64,000 nucleotides of DNA from JBAIYU01 sp036763085 (GCF_036763085.1 NZ_JBAIYU010000006.1:1-64000); one strand, 5' to 3'. Positions 41,740-49,959 are shown, counted from the stretch's first letter. The notes: a model not told the origin generated them from the letters alone. Program-made: numbers and translations.

Positions 41740-42402
41740 ATGGCAGATATGGAATTAGTACCGGTACGTACTCGTATCTTAACAGATAATGATAATATCG
41801 TTGATATTATCGAGAAATATGCTAAAGGCAACGTAGGACCTAATGATGTAATATCTGTTGCTGAAAGTGTTGTTGCTATAACTCAGGGACGAATGACTAG
41901 ACCGGAGGATCTTAAGCCTGGCTTGTTAGCTCGGGTTATGTGTCGGTTTGTTCCGCAAAAAGGCAGCTTATCCAGCGCCTACGGAATGCAGGCAGCGATG
42001 AATATGGAAGGAGAATGGCGGTTCTTCTTTGCGATGGTTGTCGGAACGTTGGCGAAGTTTGTTGGAAAGAATGGTGTATTTTATGAATTAGCTGGCGAGC
42101 AGGCTGCTTTGATAGATGATGTCACTGGAACAATGCCGCCTTTTGATAAGCACATAGTATTTGGTCCGCTAGATCCTGTAGGTGTTGCCGAGCAGATTAA
42201 ACAGCGCTTGGGATGTTTCGGGGCGACTGTTGCTGATGTTAACGATTTAAAAAGATCCCGTATTGTGGGAACGTCATCAGGTCTTAATCCTGACCTTTTA
42301 GCTAAAATCCTTATAGATAATCCATTTGGAAACGCATCCCAGAAAACACCAATAGTAATCATAAAAAACTATGCGCAAGCGCAAGCTAAAGCATTGGGTT
42401 AA
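41740..42402 (+). CDS. CofE-like (F420-0:gamma-glutamyl ligase family) protein
   Basis: A 220-residue member of the family (COG1478) that includes CofE, which adds glutamate to coenzyme F420 with GTP. Matching segments are VPVRTRILTDNDNIVDIIEKY at the start, GDVISVAES-like PNDVISVAESVVAITQG (about 34-50) and TGTMPPFDKHIVFGPLDPVGVAEQI (about 129-153), SSGLNPDLLAKIL. F420 is not expected in this type of bacterium, and no F420 gene is nearby, so this is probably a relative acting on another acid acceptor. It opens a tight gene block with Fe-S, ATPase and deacetylase-like genes. Confidence 0.8.
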   Translation: MADMELVPVRTRILTDNDNIVDIIEKYAKGNVGPNDVISVAESVVAITQGRMTRPEDLKPGLLARVMCRFVPQKGSLSSAYGMQAAMNMEGEWRFFFAMVVGTLAKFVGKNGVFYELAGEQAALIDDVTGTMPPFDKHIVFGPLDPVGVAEQIKQRLGCFGATVADVNDLKRSRIVGTSSGLNPDLLAKILIDNPFGNASQKTPIVIIKNYAQAQAKALG

Positions 42403-42411
42403 ATGTCCCAT

Positions 42412-42440
42412 AAAGAGGATAGAATAAAACTATCCTCTTT
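42412..42440 (+). terminator. hairpin between the CofE-like and HgdB-like genes
   Basis: AAAGAGGATAG (42412-42422) and CTATCCTCTTT (42430-42440) pair perfectly; the following ATATATTTAT is only weakly T-rich. It may attenuate or process the operon transcript. Confidence 0.5.
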
Positions 42441-42477
42441 ATATATTTATCCCGTCCTTAGTAATAGGAGGTATTGT

Positions 42478-43455
42478 ATGTCACGAATAGGCATTACTAC
42501 GACAGTGCCTGTTGAAATTATCCTTGCTGCTGGTCTGGTACCAGTAGATCTTAATAATATTTTTATCAGTAATAAAGATGCCACGAAATTTATTGAAACA
42601 GCTGAGGACGCAGGTTATCCACGCAATATCTGCGGCTGGATAAAGGGTTTGTATTCGGTAGTACTAAACTCTGGGGATATAGATAGGGTAATTGCTGTAA
42701 CCCAAGGTGATTGCAGTAATACTCATGCCTTAATGGAAACGTTTGAGCTGGCAGGTATAAAGAACTTGCCTTTTGCTTACCCCTTTGATCGTGATTACGA
42801 TATGCTAAAGCTGCAGATGGAAAAAATGATGACTGCACTTGGTACGGATTGGAGTACCGTAAATTCTGTAGCAACCCGCCTAAAGCAGCTTCGGCTTAAG
42901 GTAGCCGAAATTGATAGGCGGACTTGGCAGGAAAACACAGTAAGTGGTTTTGATAATCACCTTTTTCAGGTTAGCTGTAGTGATTTTGATGGTGATGTTG
43001 ATGCCTTTGAACAGCTGGTTGATGATTTTCTGATTAAGACTTCAACAGCTGCTGAATTTAGTGAGAATATTCGACTAGCTTATATCGGAGTACCGCCGAT
43101 TTTCACAGATCTATATACGTATATTGAACAAATGGGTGCGCGAGTGGTTTTTAATGAGGTTCAGCGTCAATTTGCAATGCCCAATATGGTTGAAGACTTA
43201 GTAGAACAATATCGTATGTACACTTACCCTTATGGAGTATTTGGGCGGATTAAAGATATCCAAGCTGAGTTGGAAAAACGTAATATTGACGGTATTATTC
43301 ATTACGTGCAGAGTTTTTGTTTTCGCCAGATTGAAGATATGATATTTCGTGAAAAGCTGGACGTGCCTATACTAACAATTGAAGGTGATAAGCCGGGACG
43401 TGTAGATGCGCGGACTAAGCTTAGGATAGACAGTTTTTTAGAAATGCTAAGATGA
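42478..43455 (+). CDS. 2-hydroxyacyl-CoA dehydratase-like (HgdB/COG1775) Fe-S protein
   Basis: A 325-residue protein of the 2-hydroxyacyl-CoA dehydratase D-component superfamily. RIGITTTVPVEIILAAGLVPVDLN opens the first domain. Cys52 (RNICGWIKG), Cys79 (QGDCSNTH) and Cys281 (QSFCFRQIE) are placed as in HgdB-type proteins, where they hold a [4Fe-4S] cluster; Cys167 is extra. ATG 42478 follows TAGGAGG. It is shorter than true dehydratase subunits, and no HgdA-type alpha subunit is nearby. The next gene encodes the ATPase that would inject electrons. It is thus a candidate ATP-driven reductase or dehydratase of unknown substrate. Confidence 0.82.
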   Translation: MSRIGITTTVPVEIILAAGLVPVDLNNIFISNKDATKFIETAEDAGYPRNICGWIKGLYSVVLNSGDIDRVIAVTQGDCSNTHALMETFELAGIKNLPFAYPFDRDYDMLKLQMEKMMTALGTDWSTVNSVATRLKQLRLKVAEIDRRTWQENTVSGFDNHLFQVSCSDFDGDVDAFEQLVDDFLIKTSTAAEFSENIRLAYIGVPPIFTDLYTYIEQMGARVVFNEVQRQFAMPNMVEDLVEQYRMYTYPYGVFGRIKDIQAELEKRNIDGIIHYVQSFCFRQIEDMIFREKLDVPILTIEGDKPGRVDARTKLRIDSFLEMLR

Positions 43456-43465
43456 GGTGAGTTTC

Positions 43466-44251
43466 TTGTTTTGCGGAATTGACTTAGGAAGTCGCAGTGT
43501 TAAGTTGGTCATATGCGACTCAGCCGGAGAAGTAAAACATTCTAAGGTTTTTGAGACAGTTCGGTTTTACCGTGAATATGGGAGACGTCACCAAGAGGGG
43601 TTAAGTGTAGATTTCGCAGCCTTGGGTTTTGGCGAGGTGTCTGAAGTTATTGCAACAGGTTATGGACGTAATACAATTGACATTATTGGTGCAACCGTAA
43701 TACCTGAATTAAAAGCCCATGCTATAGGTGCTATTTGGCAAACTGGATTAAAAGATTTTACACTCTTGGATTTAGGTGGGCAAGATAGTAAGGTTATTAA
43801 AGTTCGTAAAGGCAAAATGGTTGATTTCGCGACCAATGATAAATGTGCAGCTAGTACAGGGCGATATCTCGAGAACATGGCTAATGTTTTAGACGTGACC
43901 CTCGAAGAATTGAGCCGTTACAGTGATAACCCAGTAGAGCTTAATTCAACTTGTGCAATTTTTGGCGAATCAGAACTTATTGGCCGAATTGTAGAAGGAT
44001 ATGAGGTTCCTGAGCTTGCCGCTGGGGTAAATTACACGATTTTTAAACGAATCAAACCCATGCTTACGTCATTGTCAAGTGACACTATTATTTTTACGGG
44101 CGGAGTTGCCTTAGGGCAATCGATTCGTTACATGATTGAAAAAGAGCTTGCCGTTAAGGTTGTAGTTCCCCGCTATCCACAGCTAAATGGAGCAATTGGC
44201 TGTGTTGCCTTTGCCCTTGAAAAGAGTGAGCGAAATGCTGTTAGGAATTGA
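43466..44251 (+). CDS. ATPase activator of 2-hydroxyacyl-CoA dehydratase type (HgdC/BadF family)
   Basis: A 261-residue ASKHA ATPase that in known systems bridges a [4Fe-4S] cluster between two monomers and pumps an electron into its partner at the cost of ATP. CGIDLGSRSVKLVICD (about 3-18) and DLGGQDSKVIKV (about 102-113) are nucleotide motifs. The cluster cysteines are Cys127 (DKCAASTGRYLENM) and Cys163 (STCAIFGESELI). TTG 43466 has GAGGTGA five bases upstream; a GTG at 43457 overlaps that site. It lies ten bases from the HgdB-like gene, so the two form a pair. Its end overlaps the next gene by 17 bases. Confidence 0.88.
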   Translation: MFCGIDLGSRSVKLVICDSAGEVKHSKVFETVRFYREYGRRHQEGLSVDFAALGFGEVSEVIATGYGRNTIDIIGATVIPELKAHAIGAIWQTGLKDFTLLDLGGQDSKVIKVRKGKMVDFATNDKCAASTGRYLENMANVLDVTLEELSRYSDNPVELNSTCAIFGESELIGRIVEGYEVPELAAGVNYTIFKRIKPMLTSLSSDTIIFTGGVALGQSIRYMIEKELAVKVVVPRYPQLNGAIGCVAFALEKSERNAVRN

Positions 44252-45917
44252 TGTAGGCGGCACTTTTACCGATGCAGTTATCATAAAAAATAGTAGTATC
44301 ATTAAACATACGAAAAAACCGACTACTCATGGTCGGCTTTTAGATTGCATAGTAACGGCTCTTGATGATGTGCTGGCAGATATTAATTCCGAAGTTATTA
44401 CACGGGTGGCTTTATCCACAACTATTGCGACTAATGCTATTATTGAAAATAATATCGATAAAGTAGGTTTAATGGTTATACCTGGCCCTGGTGCTGATTT
44501 ATCATGTTTATTTCCTGTTAAACCAGTGTGTTTATCTGGTTACACAGATCATCGCGGACGCGAAGTTTCGGCAGTATCAGATGGCGAAATAGGTGAGGCT
44601 TTCCGCAGTTTATCCAAACAAGGCTGCGAAATTTTTGCTATTTCCGGGAAATTTGCTGTACGCAGTCCAAGGCAAGAGCTGCAGGTGGCCGAGATTATAA
44701 ATAAGCAAACTAATGCCAAATTTATAACTTTAGGCTCGAGTTTAACTGGTGGTTTAAATTTTTGGCGTCGAACAAATAGTGCTTATTTTAATTCTGCTAT
44801 ATGGCGATGTTTTAATAATTTCGCTCAAGCCGTCGAATTGGCTCTTAAGCAGCGTAATGTATTTGCGCCGGTTTTTATACTTAAAGCCGACGGTGGCACT
44901 ATTCCTTTAGAAGTAGCCAAAAAGTTCCCAGTTGAGACCATCTTTACAGGACCAGCTGCAAGTGTTCTAGGGATTATGGCAATGACTCTCCCGGAAGTAC
45001 CGACTGTATCTCTTGATATTGGGGGGACGACAACTGATATTTCGCTCTGGAATAGCGGTGTGCCGTTATTTGAGCGAAAAGGTATAAAAATCGCCGATTA
45101 TCCAACCTCAATCCGCGCATTTAGAATAAAGTCAATTGGTGTGGGGGGGGACAGTTACGTCCGCTGGGAAAATGGAAAACTAGAAATAGGTCCTAATCGT
45201 CTCGGACCAGCTATGGCTTTAGGCGGTTCTTCGCCGACAGTTACGGATGCTTTAATAGTTGCAGGGGCGATTCAGTTTGGGGATAAAAAACAAGCTCAAG
45301 TAGCAATGGGTCAAATTGCTGGTTCAGAAATGAACGTACTTGAGGCCTCGAATTTAGTTATTAGCTGTGCGGTGAGCAAAATACATAATGCAATTATTAC
45401 AATGGTAAAAGAATTGGATTTAGAACCAGTCTATTGCGTAGATGATATTGTTTCGTCTGAACAGTTTAAACCTCGTCTAATAATTGGAATTGGTGGTGCG
45501 GCATCTGGCTTGGTACCATATTTAGCCAATATAATGGACTTACCATATCAAATACCTTGCTTCGCTCCAGTCGTAAATGCAGTTGGTGCTGCTATTGCAA
45601 AACCAACATTGGAGGTTAATTTTAGGGCTGACACAGAGCAGGGAGTATATACGGTTGCGGAATTAGGTATTAAAGAGAACATTCCTAGCAGACGGTTCGG
45701 TATGTCAGAGGCTTATAATATGACTAGCAAATATTTGTATCGAAGGGCAGAGCAGGCTGGTATCTCAGTAGACGAGACTGAGATTGTGCATCAGGAGGAA
45801 TTTAATTTAGTCAGAGGTTTTAGTACAGTTGGTCAGATTTTGACCTGCCATATGCAGATAAAACCGGGAGTTCTTACAGCCATTTCCGAAATGGCGGAGG
45901 TTAACTATGACAAGTAA
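44235..45917 (+). CDS. HyuA-like (hydantoinase/oxoprolinase A superfamily) protein
   Basis: A 560-residue ASKHA-fold protein. LGIDVGGTFTDAVII (about 3-17) is the N-terminal phosphate loop, LSTTIATNAIIEN (about 72-84) follows, and the central hydantoinase A domain has GPAASVLGIMA and VSLDIGGTTTDISL (about 258-271) with GVGGDSYVRW. Relatives cleave hydantoins or 5-oxoproline, or carboxylate ketones, with ATP; this one lacks the HyuB-type partner. ATG 44235 follows GAGTGAG and overlaps the upstream gene; the next gene starts before this one ends. Cyclic amide or lactam ring opening is possible. The substrate is unknown. Confidence 0.82.
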   Translation: MLLGIDVGGTFTDAVIIKNSSIIKHTKKPTTHGRLLDCIVTALDDVLADINSEVITRVALSTTIATNAIIENNIDKVGLMVIPGPGADLSCLFPVKPVCLSGYTDHRGREVSAVSDGEIGEAFRSLSKQGCEIFAISGKFAVRSPRQELQVAEIINKQTNAKFITLGSSLTGGLNFWRRTNSAYFNSAIWRCFNNFAQAVELALKQRNVFAPVFILKADGGTIPLEVAKKFPVETIFTGPAASVLGIMAMTLPEVPTVSLDIGGTTTDISLWNSGVPLFERKGIKIADYPTSIRAFRIKSIGVGGDSYVRWENGKLEIGPNRLGPAMALGGSSPTVTDALIVAGAIQFGDKKQAQVAMGQIAGSEMNVLEASNLVISCAVSKIHNAIITMVKELDLEPVYCVDDIVSSEQFKPRLIIGIGGAASGLVPYLANIMDLPYQIPCFAPVVNAVGAAIAKPTLEVNFRADTEQGVYTVAELGIKENIPSRRFGMSEAYNMTSKYLYRRAEQAGISVDETEIVHQEEFNLVRGFSTVGQILTCHMQIKPGVLTAISEMAEVNYDK

Positions 45918-47223
45918 GTTAGGTCTAGTGTTCTTCCCTGCCTTTGATTGGGCAATTTCGCCTACTCATCCCGAGAGACAGGAAAGGCTGCTCTATACGA
46001 GAGATCAGATAGTTGAAGAAGGAATTTTGGATTTACCGAGTATCAAGGAATATAAACCGCGGTTGGCAGAGTATGCTGATATTAATAGAGTGCATATTGG
46101 TATTCCAAACATTGCTTCTTTGATTACTGATGCTCATCTTGTGTCGGCTGGCGGTGCAATAGCAGCCGCCGATGCAGTTCTCAATCGAGAGGTAGGGAGG
46201 GCTTTTGCGTTAGTTAGACCTCCTGGACATCACGCTATGCGTGTTGTTCATGGCACGAGAGGTTTTTGCACAATTAATATTGAAGCAATTATGGTTGAGT
46301 ATATGCGAAGACATTATGGTTTAAATAGAGTTGCAATAGTTGATACTGATGTTCATCATGGTGACGGGACACAAGATATTTTTTATCACGACCCTGATAC
46401 GCTGTTTATTTCATTTCACCAAGATGGGCGTACGTTGTATCCCGGTAGTGGCTTTGTAGAGGAAATGGGCAGTCCAAATGCGTTTGGAACGACAGTCAAT
46501 ATACCTCTGCCTCCAGGTACAAGTGACGAAGGTTTTCATGAAGTGCTTGATCATTTGGTATTACCATTTATTGACGATTTTAAGCCTGATATAATTATCA
46601 ATTCTGCTGGTCAAGATAATCATTATAGTGATCCATTAGCTAATATGGCGATTACTGCCCAAGGATACGCAAATTTGGCTAAAAAGCTAAAAGCCGATAT
46701 TGCCGTGCTTGAAGGCGGATATTCGATTGAAGATGCACTTCCGTATGTAAATGTCGGGATTATACTAGCGATGGCTGGTCTCGATTTTAAGAATGTAATA
46801 GAACCAGATATTGCCAAACGGCCAAGGCAATCTTCTTCAACTGCAAAATATATAAGTCAGCTTGTGAGAGAATGGCAAGACATATGGCGTAACAGGGAAA
46901 GGCTAAAGCAACAGGAAAAAAGCAAAACCGGTGAATTTTGGCAAAGAAAACGCAATATTTACTATGACGATAGCGGCCTTAATGAAAGTCAGATTGAAAC
47001 CGTGCGCATTTGTAATGAATGTGCTGGGTATATCACGATTGCGACTGAAGCTGAAGGATATAGCTTCGGAGCAAAATCTGCTTTTGTTGGTGTTATTCCC
47101 CGCAATTCTTGCCCACATTGCTCAGCTGCTGTTCGCGATGCTGTTCTTGCTGCTAAACGTATTGGCAATTACCAAAATTATTTTTTACAGGATAAGGTGC
47201 AGGATATTTTTGAAAAAATTTAG
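45907..47223 (+). CDS. histone-deacetylase-family hydrolase with C-terminal zinc ribbon
   Basis: Residues 1-310 form an arginase/deacetylase-fold domain with the class II HDAC-like zinc site: HPERQERL (about 21-28), VRPPGHHAMR (about 102-111), VDTDVHHGDGTQD (about 144-156) and NSAGQDNHYSDPL (about 236-248), then LEGGYS. Bacterial relatives deacetylate acetylpolyamines, acetoin-linked substrates or other amides. The extra 130 residues carry a zinc-ribbon-like CNEC (369-372) and CPHC (402-405) pair, which I do not know from the ordinary family. GGAGG at 45896-45900 precedes the ATG, and it overlaps the HyuA-like gene by 11 bases. It ends 20 bases before rph. Confidence 0.87.
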   Translation: MTSKLGLVFFPAFDWAISPTHPERQERLLYTRDQIVEEGILDLPSIKEYKPRLAEYADINRVHIGIPNIASLITDAHLVSAGGAIAAADAVLNREVGRAFALVRPPGHHAMRVVHGTRGFCTINIEAIMVEYMRRHYGLNRVAIVDTDVHHGDGTQDIFYHDPDTLFISFHQDGRTLYPGSGFVEEMGSPNAFGTTVNIPLPPGTSDEGFHEVLDHLVLPFIDDFKPDIIINSAGQDNHYSDPLANMAITAQGYANLAKKLKADIAVLEGGYSIEDALPYVNVGIILAMAGLDFKNVIEPDIAKRPRQSSSTAKYISQLVREWQDIWRNRERLKQQEKSKTGEFWQRKRNIYYDDSGLNESQIETVRICNECAGYITIATEAEGYSFGAKSAFVGVIPRNSCPHCSAAVRDAVLAAKRIGNYQNYFLQDKVQDIFEKI

Positions 47224-47243
47224 ATAATGCATTAGGAGGAACT

Positions 47244-47990
47244 ATGACTAGAGTAGACGGACGTACGCCAGAGCAAATGAGACAGGTTAAAATAACCCGG
47301 AATTATTTAAAGTATCCAGAAGGCTCTGTTTTAATTGAAGTTGGCAGTACTAAGGTAATTTGTACTGCGACTATTGAAGATAAGGTTCCGCCATTTTTAA
47401 AAGGCTCAGGAGAAGGTTGGATAACGGCTGAATATTCGCTATTACCTCGGTCTACCCAAGTTCGTAATTCGCGTGAATCAACTAGAGGGAAGATTACTGG
47501 CCGTACCCACGAAATTCAACGTCTTATAGGGCGCGCTTTGCGCAGTGTAGTTGATTTAAAAGCTTTGGGTGAACGTACAATATGGATAGATTGTGATGTT
47601 ATTCAAGCAGATGGAGGAACAAGAACTGCGTCAATAACCGGTGCTTTTATCGCATTGGTCGATGCAATTAATTCAATCTATACTAATGAAGAAAAACCTT
47701 TTCCTATCAAGGACTTCTTAGCTGCAGCAAGTGTTGGCATTCTAAAAGATGGAACGGTTGTGCTGGATTTATGTTATGACGAAGATTCTAATGCCTTGGT
47801 AGATATGAATGTCGTTATGACTGGAAATGGTCTGTTTGTAGAAGTTCAAGGTACAGGAGAAGAAAGGCCATATAGCAGGCAAGAATTAAATGACATGTTA
47901 GCAAAAGCTGATAAAGGAATCCTTGAACTGATTGATTATCAGAAAGAAATATTAGGGCAGTTATCTTGGAAAGTGGGGCGTGAGCCTTGA
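47244..47990 (+). CDS. rph: ribonuclease PH
   Basis: Phosphate-dependent 3'-5' exoribonuclease that trims tRNA 3' ends, 248 aa. RVDGRTPEQMRQVKITRNYL (about 3-22), GWITAEYSLLPRSTQVRNSRE (about 58-78), GRTHEIQRLIGRALRSVVDL and the DCDVIQADGGTRTASITGAF segment (about 115-134) are family hallmarks. AGGAGG precedes the ATG. The end overlaps rdgB by four bases. Confidence 0.97.
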   Translation: MTRVDGRTPEQMRQVKITRNYLKYPEGSVLIEVGSTKVICTATIEDKVPPFLKGSGEGWITAEYSLLPRSTQVRNSRESTRGKITGRTHEIQRLIGRALRSVVDLKALGERTIWIDCDVIQADGGTRTASITGAFIALVDAINSIYTNEEKPFPIKDFLAAASVGILKDGTVVLDLCYDEDSNALVDMNVVMTGNGLFVEVQGTGEERPYSRQELNDMLAKADKGILELIDYQKEILGQLSWKVGREP

Positions 47991-48577
47991 AAGAAGTAGT
48001 TATAGCAAGCAAAAATAGTGGCAAAATTACTGAAATAGCTGCCGCTTTAGCACATTTGCCGGTGAAGGTGGTATCGCTTGCTGATTTTGGCGAAGTAGCC
48101 GAAGCGGTTGAAGATGGCTCAACATTTGCTGAAAATGCATTAATAAAAGCTAAATACTATTCTAATTTTACAGGAAAAGCTTGTCTTGCTGATGATTCAG
48201 GCTTGGAAGTTGATGCGCTTAACGGTGCGCCTGGTGTATATTCAGCGCGTTATGCAGGTGAAAACGCTTCAGATTCAGAGAATAATAAAAAGCTGTTAGA
48301 AAATCTTAAGGATGAGGATTGCCGTACAGCTCGCTTTCGTTGTTCATTGGTGTTTTATGATATAAATGGAGAAGTCTTATCAACAGATGGGGTATGTGAA
48401 GGGGTATTGCTTAATGAACCTCGCGGCAATGGCGGTTTCGGTTATGACCCACTGTTTTTGATACCAAATTTAGATAAGACGCTAGCTGAAATTAGTATTA
48501 ATGAAAAAAATGCTATTAGTCATCGTGGGGCAGCACTGCGAAGTATGGCTGAAAAAATGGCGGTATATTTAAAGTGA
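47987..48577 (+). CDS. rdgB: XTP/dITP diphosphatase (RdgB/HAM1)
   Basis: Removes non-canonical purine nucleoside triphosphates, 196 aa. SKNSGKITEIAAAL (about 6-19), TFAENALIKAKYYS (about 45-58), LADDSGLEVDALNGAPGVYSARYAG (about 66-90) and GNGGFGYDPLF (about 146-156) are the expected motifs. The TTG start is in a four-base overlap with the stop of rph (TTGA), indicating translational coupling. rph-rdgB-yfcE is a conserved order in Firmicutes. Confidence 0.95.
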   Translation: MKEVVIASKNSGKITEIAAALAHLPVKVVSLADFGEVAEAVEDGSTFAENALIKAKYYSNFTGKACLADDSGLEVDALNGAPGVYSARYAGENASDSENNKKLLENLKDEDCRTARFRCSLVFYDINGEVLSTDGVCEGVLLNEPRGNGGFGYDPLFLIPNLDKTLAEISINEKNAISHRGAALRSMAEKMAVYLK

Positions 48578-49044
48578 GAATCGGTGTTATCAGTGATAGT
48601 CATGGTGATATTAGGGCGATTAAAAAAGTGTTGGAGGATGCAAAGGATATAAATCTTTGGATTCATGCCGGCGATTATAGCCAAGACGCTGAGTTAGTTG
48701 CCGGTAGGAACAATACAACTATTATAACTGTTGCTGGAAACTGCGATGGTGCCTGTAAGGCTAAACCTGATGAATTTATCGAACTGGAAGACAAAAAAAT
48801 ATGGGTGACCCACGGACATCGTTATGACGTAAAACAGAGTTACCACCAACTTCTATGGTGGGCTAAGCAATATGAAGTAGATATTGTTATTTTTGGGCAC
48901 AGTCATGTGCCTGAAGTTAAACTACTTGATAGTGTATTGTTAGTTAATCCAGGCAGCGTTTCTAAGCCGCGGTGGCCTAAGCCAACTTATGCAATTATTG
49001 AAATTAAAAATAAAATAGCTGAAGCCCAAATAGTTGAGTTTTAA
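48574..49044 (+). CDS. YfcE/MJ0936-family metallophosphoesterase (YsnB-like)
   Basis: A 156-residue calcineurin-like phosphodiesterase: ISDSHGD (about 5-11), WIHAGDYSQD (about 29-38), VAGNCDGA (about 53-60), VTHGHRYDV and the GHSHVPE segment (about 108-114), then NPGSVSKPR. GTG 48574 overlaps the rdgB stop (GTGA). It matches Bacillus subtilis YsnB in context (rph-ysnA-ysnB). It ends the operon-like run before a terminator. The physiological substrate is unknown. Confidence 0.9.
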   Translation: MRIGVISDSHGDIRAIKKVLEDAKDINLWIHAGDYSQDAELVAGRNNTTIITVAGNCDGACKAKPDEFIELEDKKIWVTHGHRYDVKQSYHQLLWWAKQYEVDIVIFGHSHVPEVKLLDSVLLVNPGSVSKPRWPKPTYAIIEIKNKIAEAQIVEF

Positions 49045-49049
49045 TTGAG

Positions 49050-49093
49050 AATGCAGGCGAAGGTGCTATAAAGCGCTTTTGCCTGCATTTTTT
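49050..49093 (+). terminator. terminator of the murI...yfcE gene run
   Basis: AATGCAGGC (49050-49058) pairs with GCCTGCATT (49081-49089) and the inner arms pair further with G-U pairs; T6 follows. Confidence 0.8.
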
Positions 49094-49354
49094 ATATTAC
49101 GAAAAAATATAAGCTTTCCGTATTTATAATTAAAGTCGTTAATTGGCATGCATTATTAGCGCTCCAACGCCTTTTCGTATAATAGGGCTGATCCTTGTGC
49201 CTAAATGTTGTAGAGGGCTCGACTTTATAATTAATTCTTAAGCTCCTTCCGGAGATAGTTTAAATCTTACCAGAGGTAAGTCATGCGACGATTATATTGC
49301 ATATATTATAATGTGTCAGTTCTAAGAGAATTCTCGAAGGGAAGGAGTGAGTTA
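49094..49354. other. non-coding stretch upstream of the RDD gene
   Basis: Two small adjacent hairpins (CTCC/GGAG near 49241-49256 and CTTACC/GGTAAG near 49266-49280) and TATAAT sequences at 49178 and 49307 without good -35 partners. The upstream codons of the RDD frame in this stretch do not look coding. Confidence 0.4.
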
Positions 49355-49780
49355 ATGAATAATGGTAATGTAACCTTAGTCGGGGCAGGTGTTGGTGTAA
49401 GGTTTGTTGCTATACTAATTGACGGGCTTATATTCTTACCGGTTTCATACTTGGTTGCAGCGATTTTCGGCACTACCATATCGGAAGGATTTACTCTAGA
49501 AGGAATTGGTTTTTATATTACAATGCTGCTGAGTTTTGCTTATTATATTTATTTCGAGGGAGTGCGGGGCGCGACAATTGGGAAACTGATCATTGGCCTA
49601 AAGGTCGTAAAGCTTGATGGAACACCCTGTGACACTAAAGCAGCGGTTGTCAGGACAGTAGCGAGAATAATTGATGGGTTGCCTTTCGCGTATCTTCTTG
49701 GGGCATTGTCGATATGGGTATCTGTTAATAACCAGCGAATTGGTGACAGGTTGGCCGGAACAATAGTTGTTAGGAAATAG
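49355..49780 (+). CDS. RDD-family membrane protein
   Basis: A 141-residue protein with three hydrophobic segments: GVRFVAILIDGLIFLPVSYLV (about 13-33, with the Arg and Asp-Gly that mark the domain), ITMLLSFAYYIYFE (about 55-68) and PFAYLLGALSIWVSV (about 108-122). The conserved GATIGKLIIGLKVV and NQRIGDRLAGTIVV segments complete an RDD domain. ATG 49355 follows GAAGGAGTGAG; the 24 codons upstream are non-coding. RDD proteins are membrane proteins of mostly unknown function, some linked to ion transport. Confidence 0.85.
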   Translation: MNNGNVTLVGAGVGVRFVAILIDGLIFLPVSYLVAAIFGTTISEGFTLEGIGFYITMLLSFAYYIYFEGVRGATIGKLIIGLKVVKLDGTPCDTKAAVVRTVARIIDGLPFAYLLGALSIWVSVNNQRIGDRLAGTIVVRK

Positions 49781-49822
49781 GCGAAATAGTGAGTATTTTT
49801 AAAGAAATATGAGAAATTAAGC

Positions 49823-49860
49823 AAGCTAAAGGAGATCTCGCGATCTCCTTTAGCTTTTTG
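49823..49860 (+). terminator. terminator after the RDD gene
   Basis: A perfect 15-bp stem (49823-49837 with 49842-49856) around TCGC, running into T5. Confidence 0.85.
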
Positions 49861-49874
49861 TATACAAATTGAGA

Positions 49875-49903
49875 TTGTTTTCTGACAATATATATGCGAT
49901 AAT
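49875..49903 (+). promoter_or_regulatory. promoter of the glutamate-fermentation operon
   Basis: TTGTTT (49875-49880), 17 bases, GATAAT (49898-49903). Transcription would begin near 49910, just before the large palindrome. Confidence 0.5.
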
Positions 49904-49915
49904 ATTTATATAGTA

Positions 49916-49945
49916 CAAATTGGATTAATGGATTAATCCAATTTG
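49916..49945. promoter_or_regulatory. perfect 14-bp inverted repeat, candidate GntR operator
   Basis: CAAATTGGATTAAT (49916-49929) and its exact complement (49932-49945) are separated by GG. It lies directly after the predicted transcription start and runs into the GAGGAG ribosome binding site of the GntR gene. A bound dimer would block the operon; the RNA form would also bury the start of the ribosome binding site. Confidence 0.65.
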
Positions 49946-49959
49946 AGGAGAGTGAATGG

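Noticed and set aside
41740..42402. Genuine coenzyme F420 biosynthesis gene cofE
   Set aside because: No other F420 gene is present in the window and the likely host group is not known to use F420, so only a family-level call is made.
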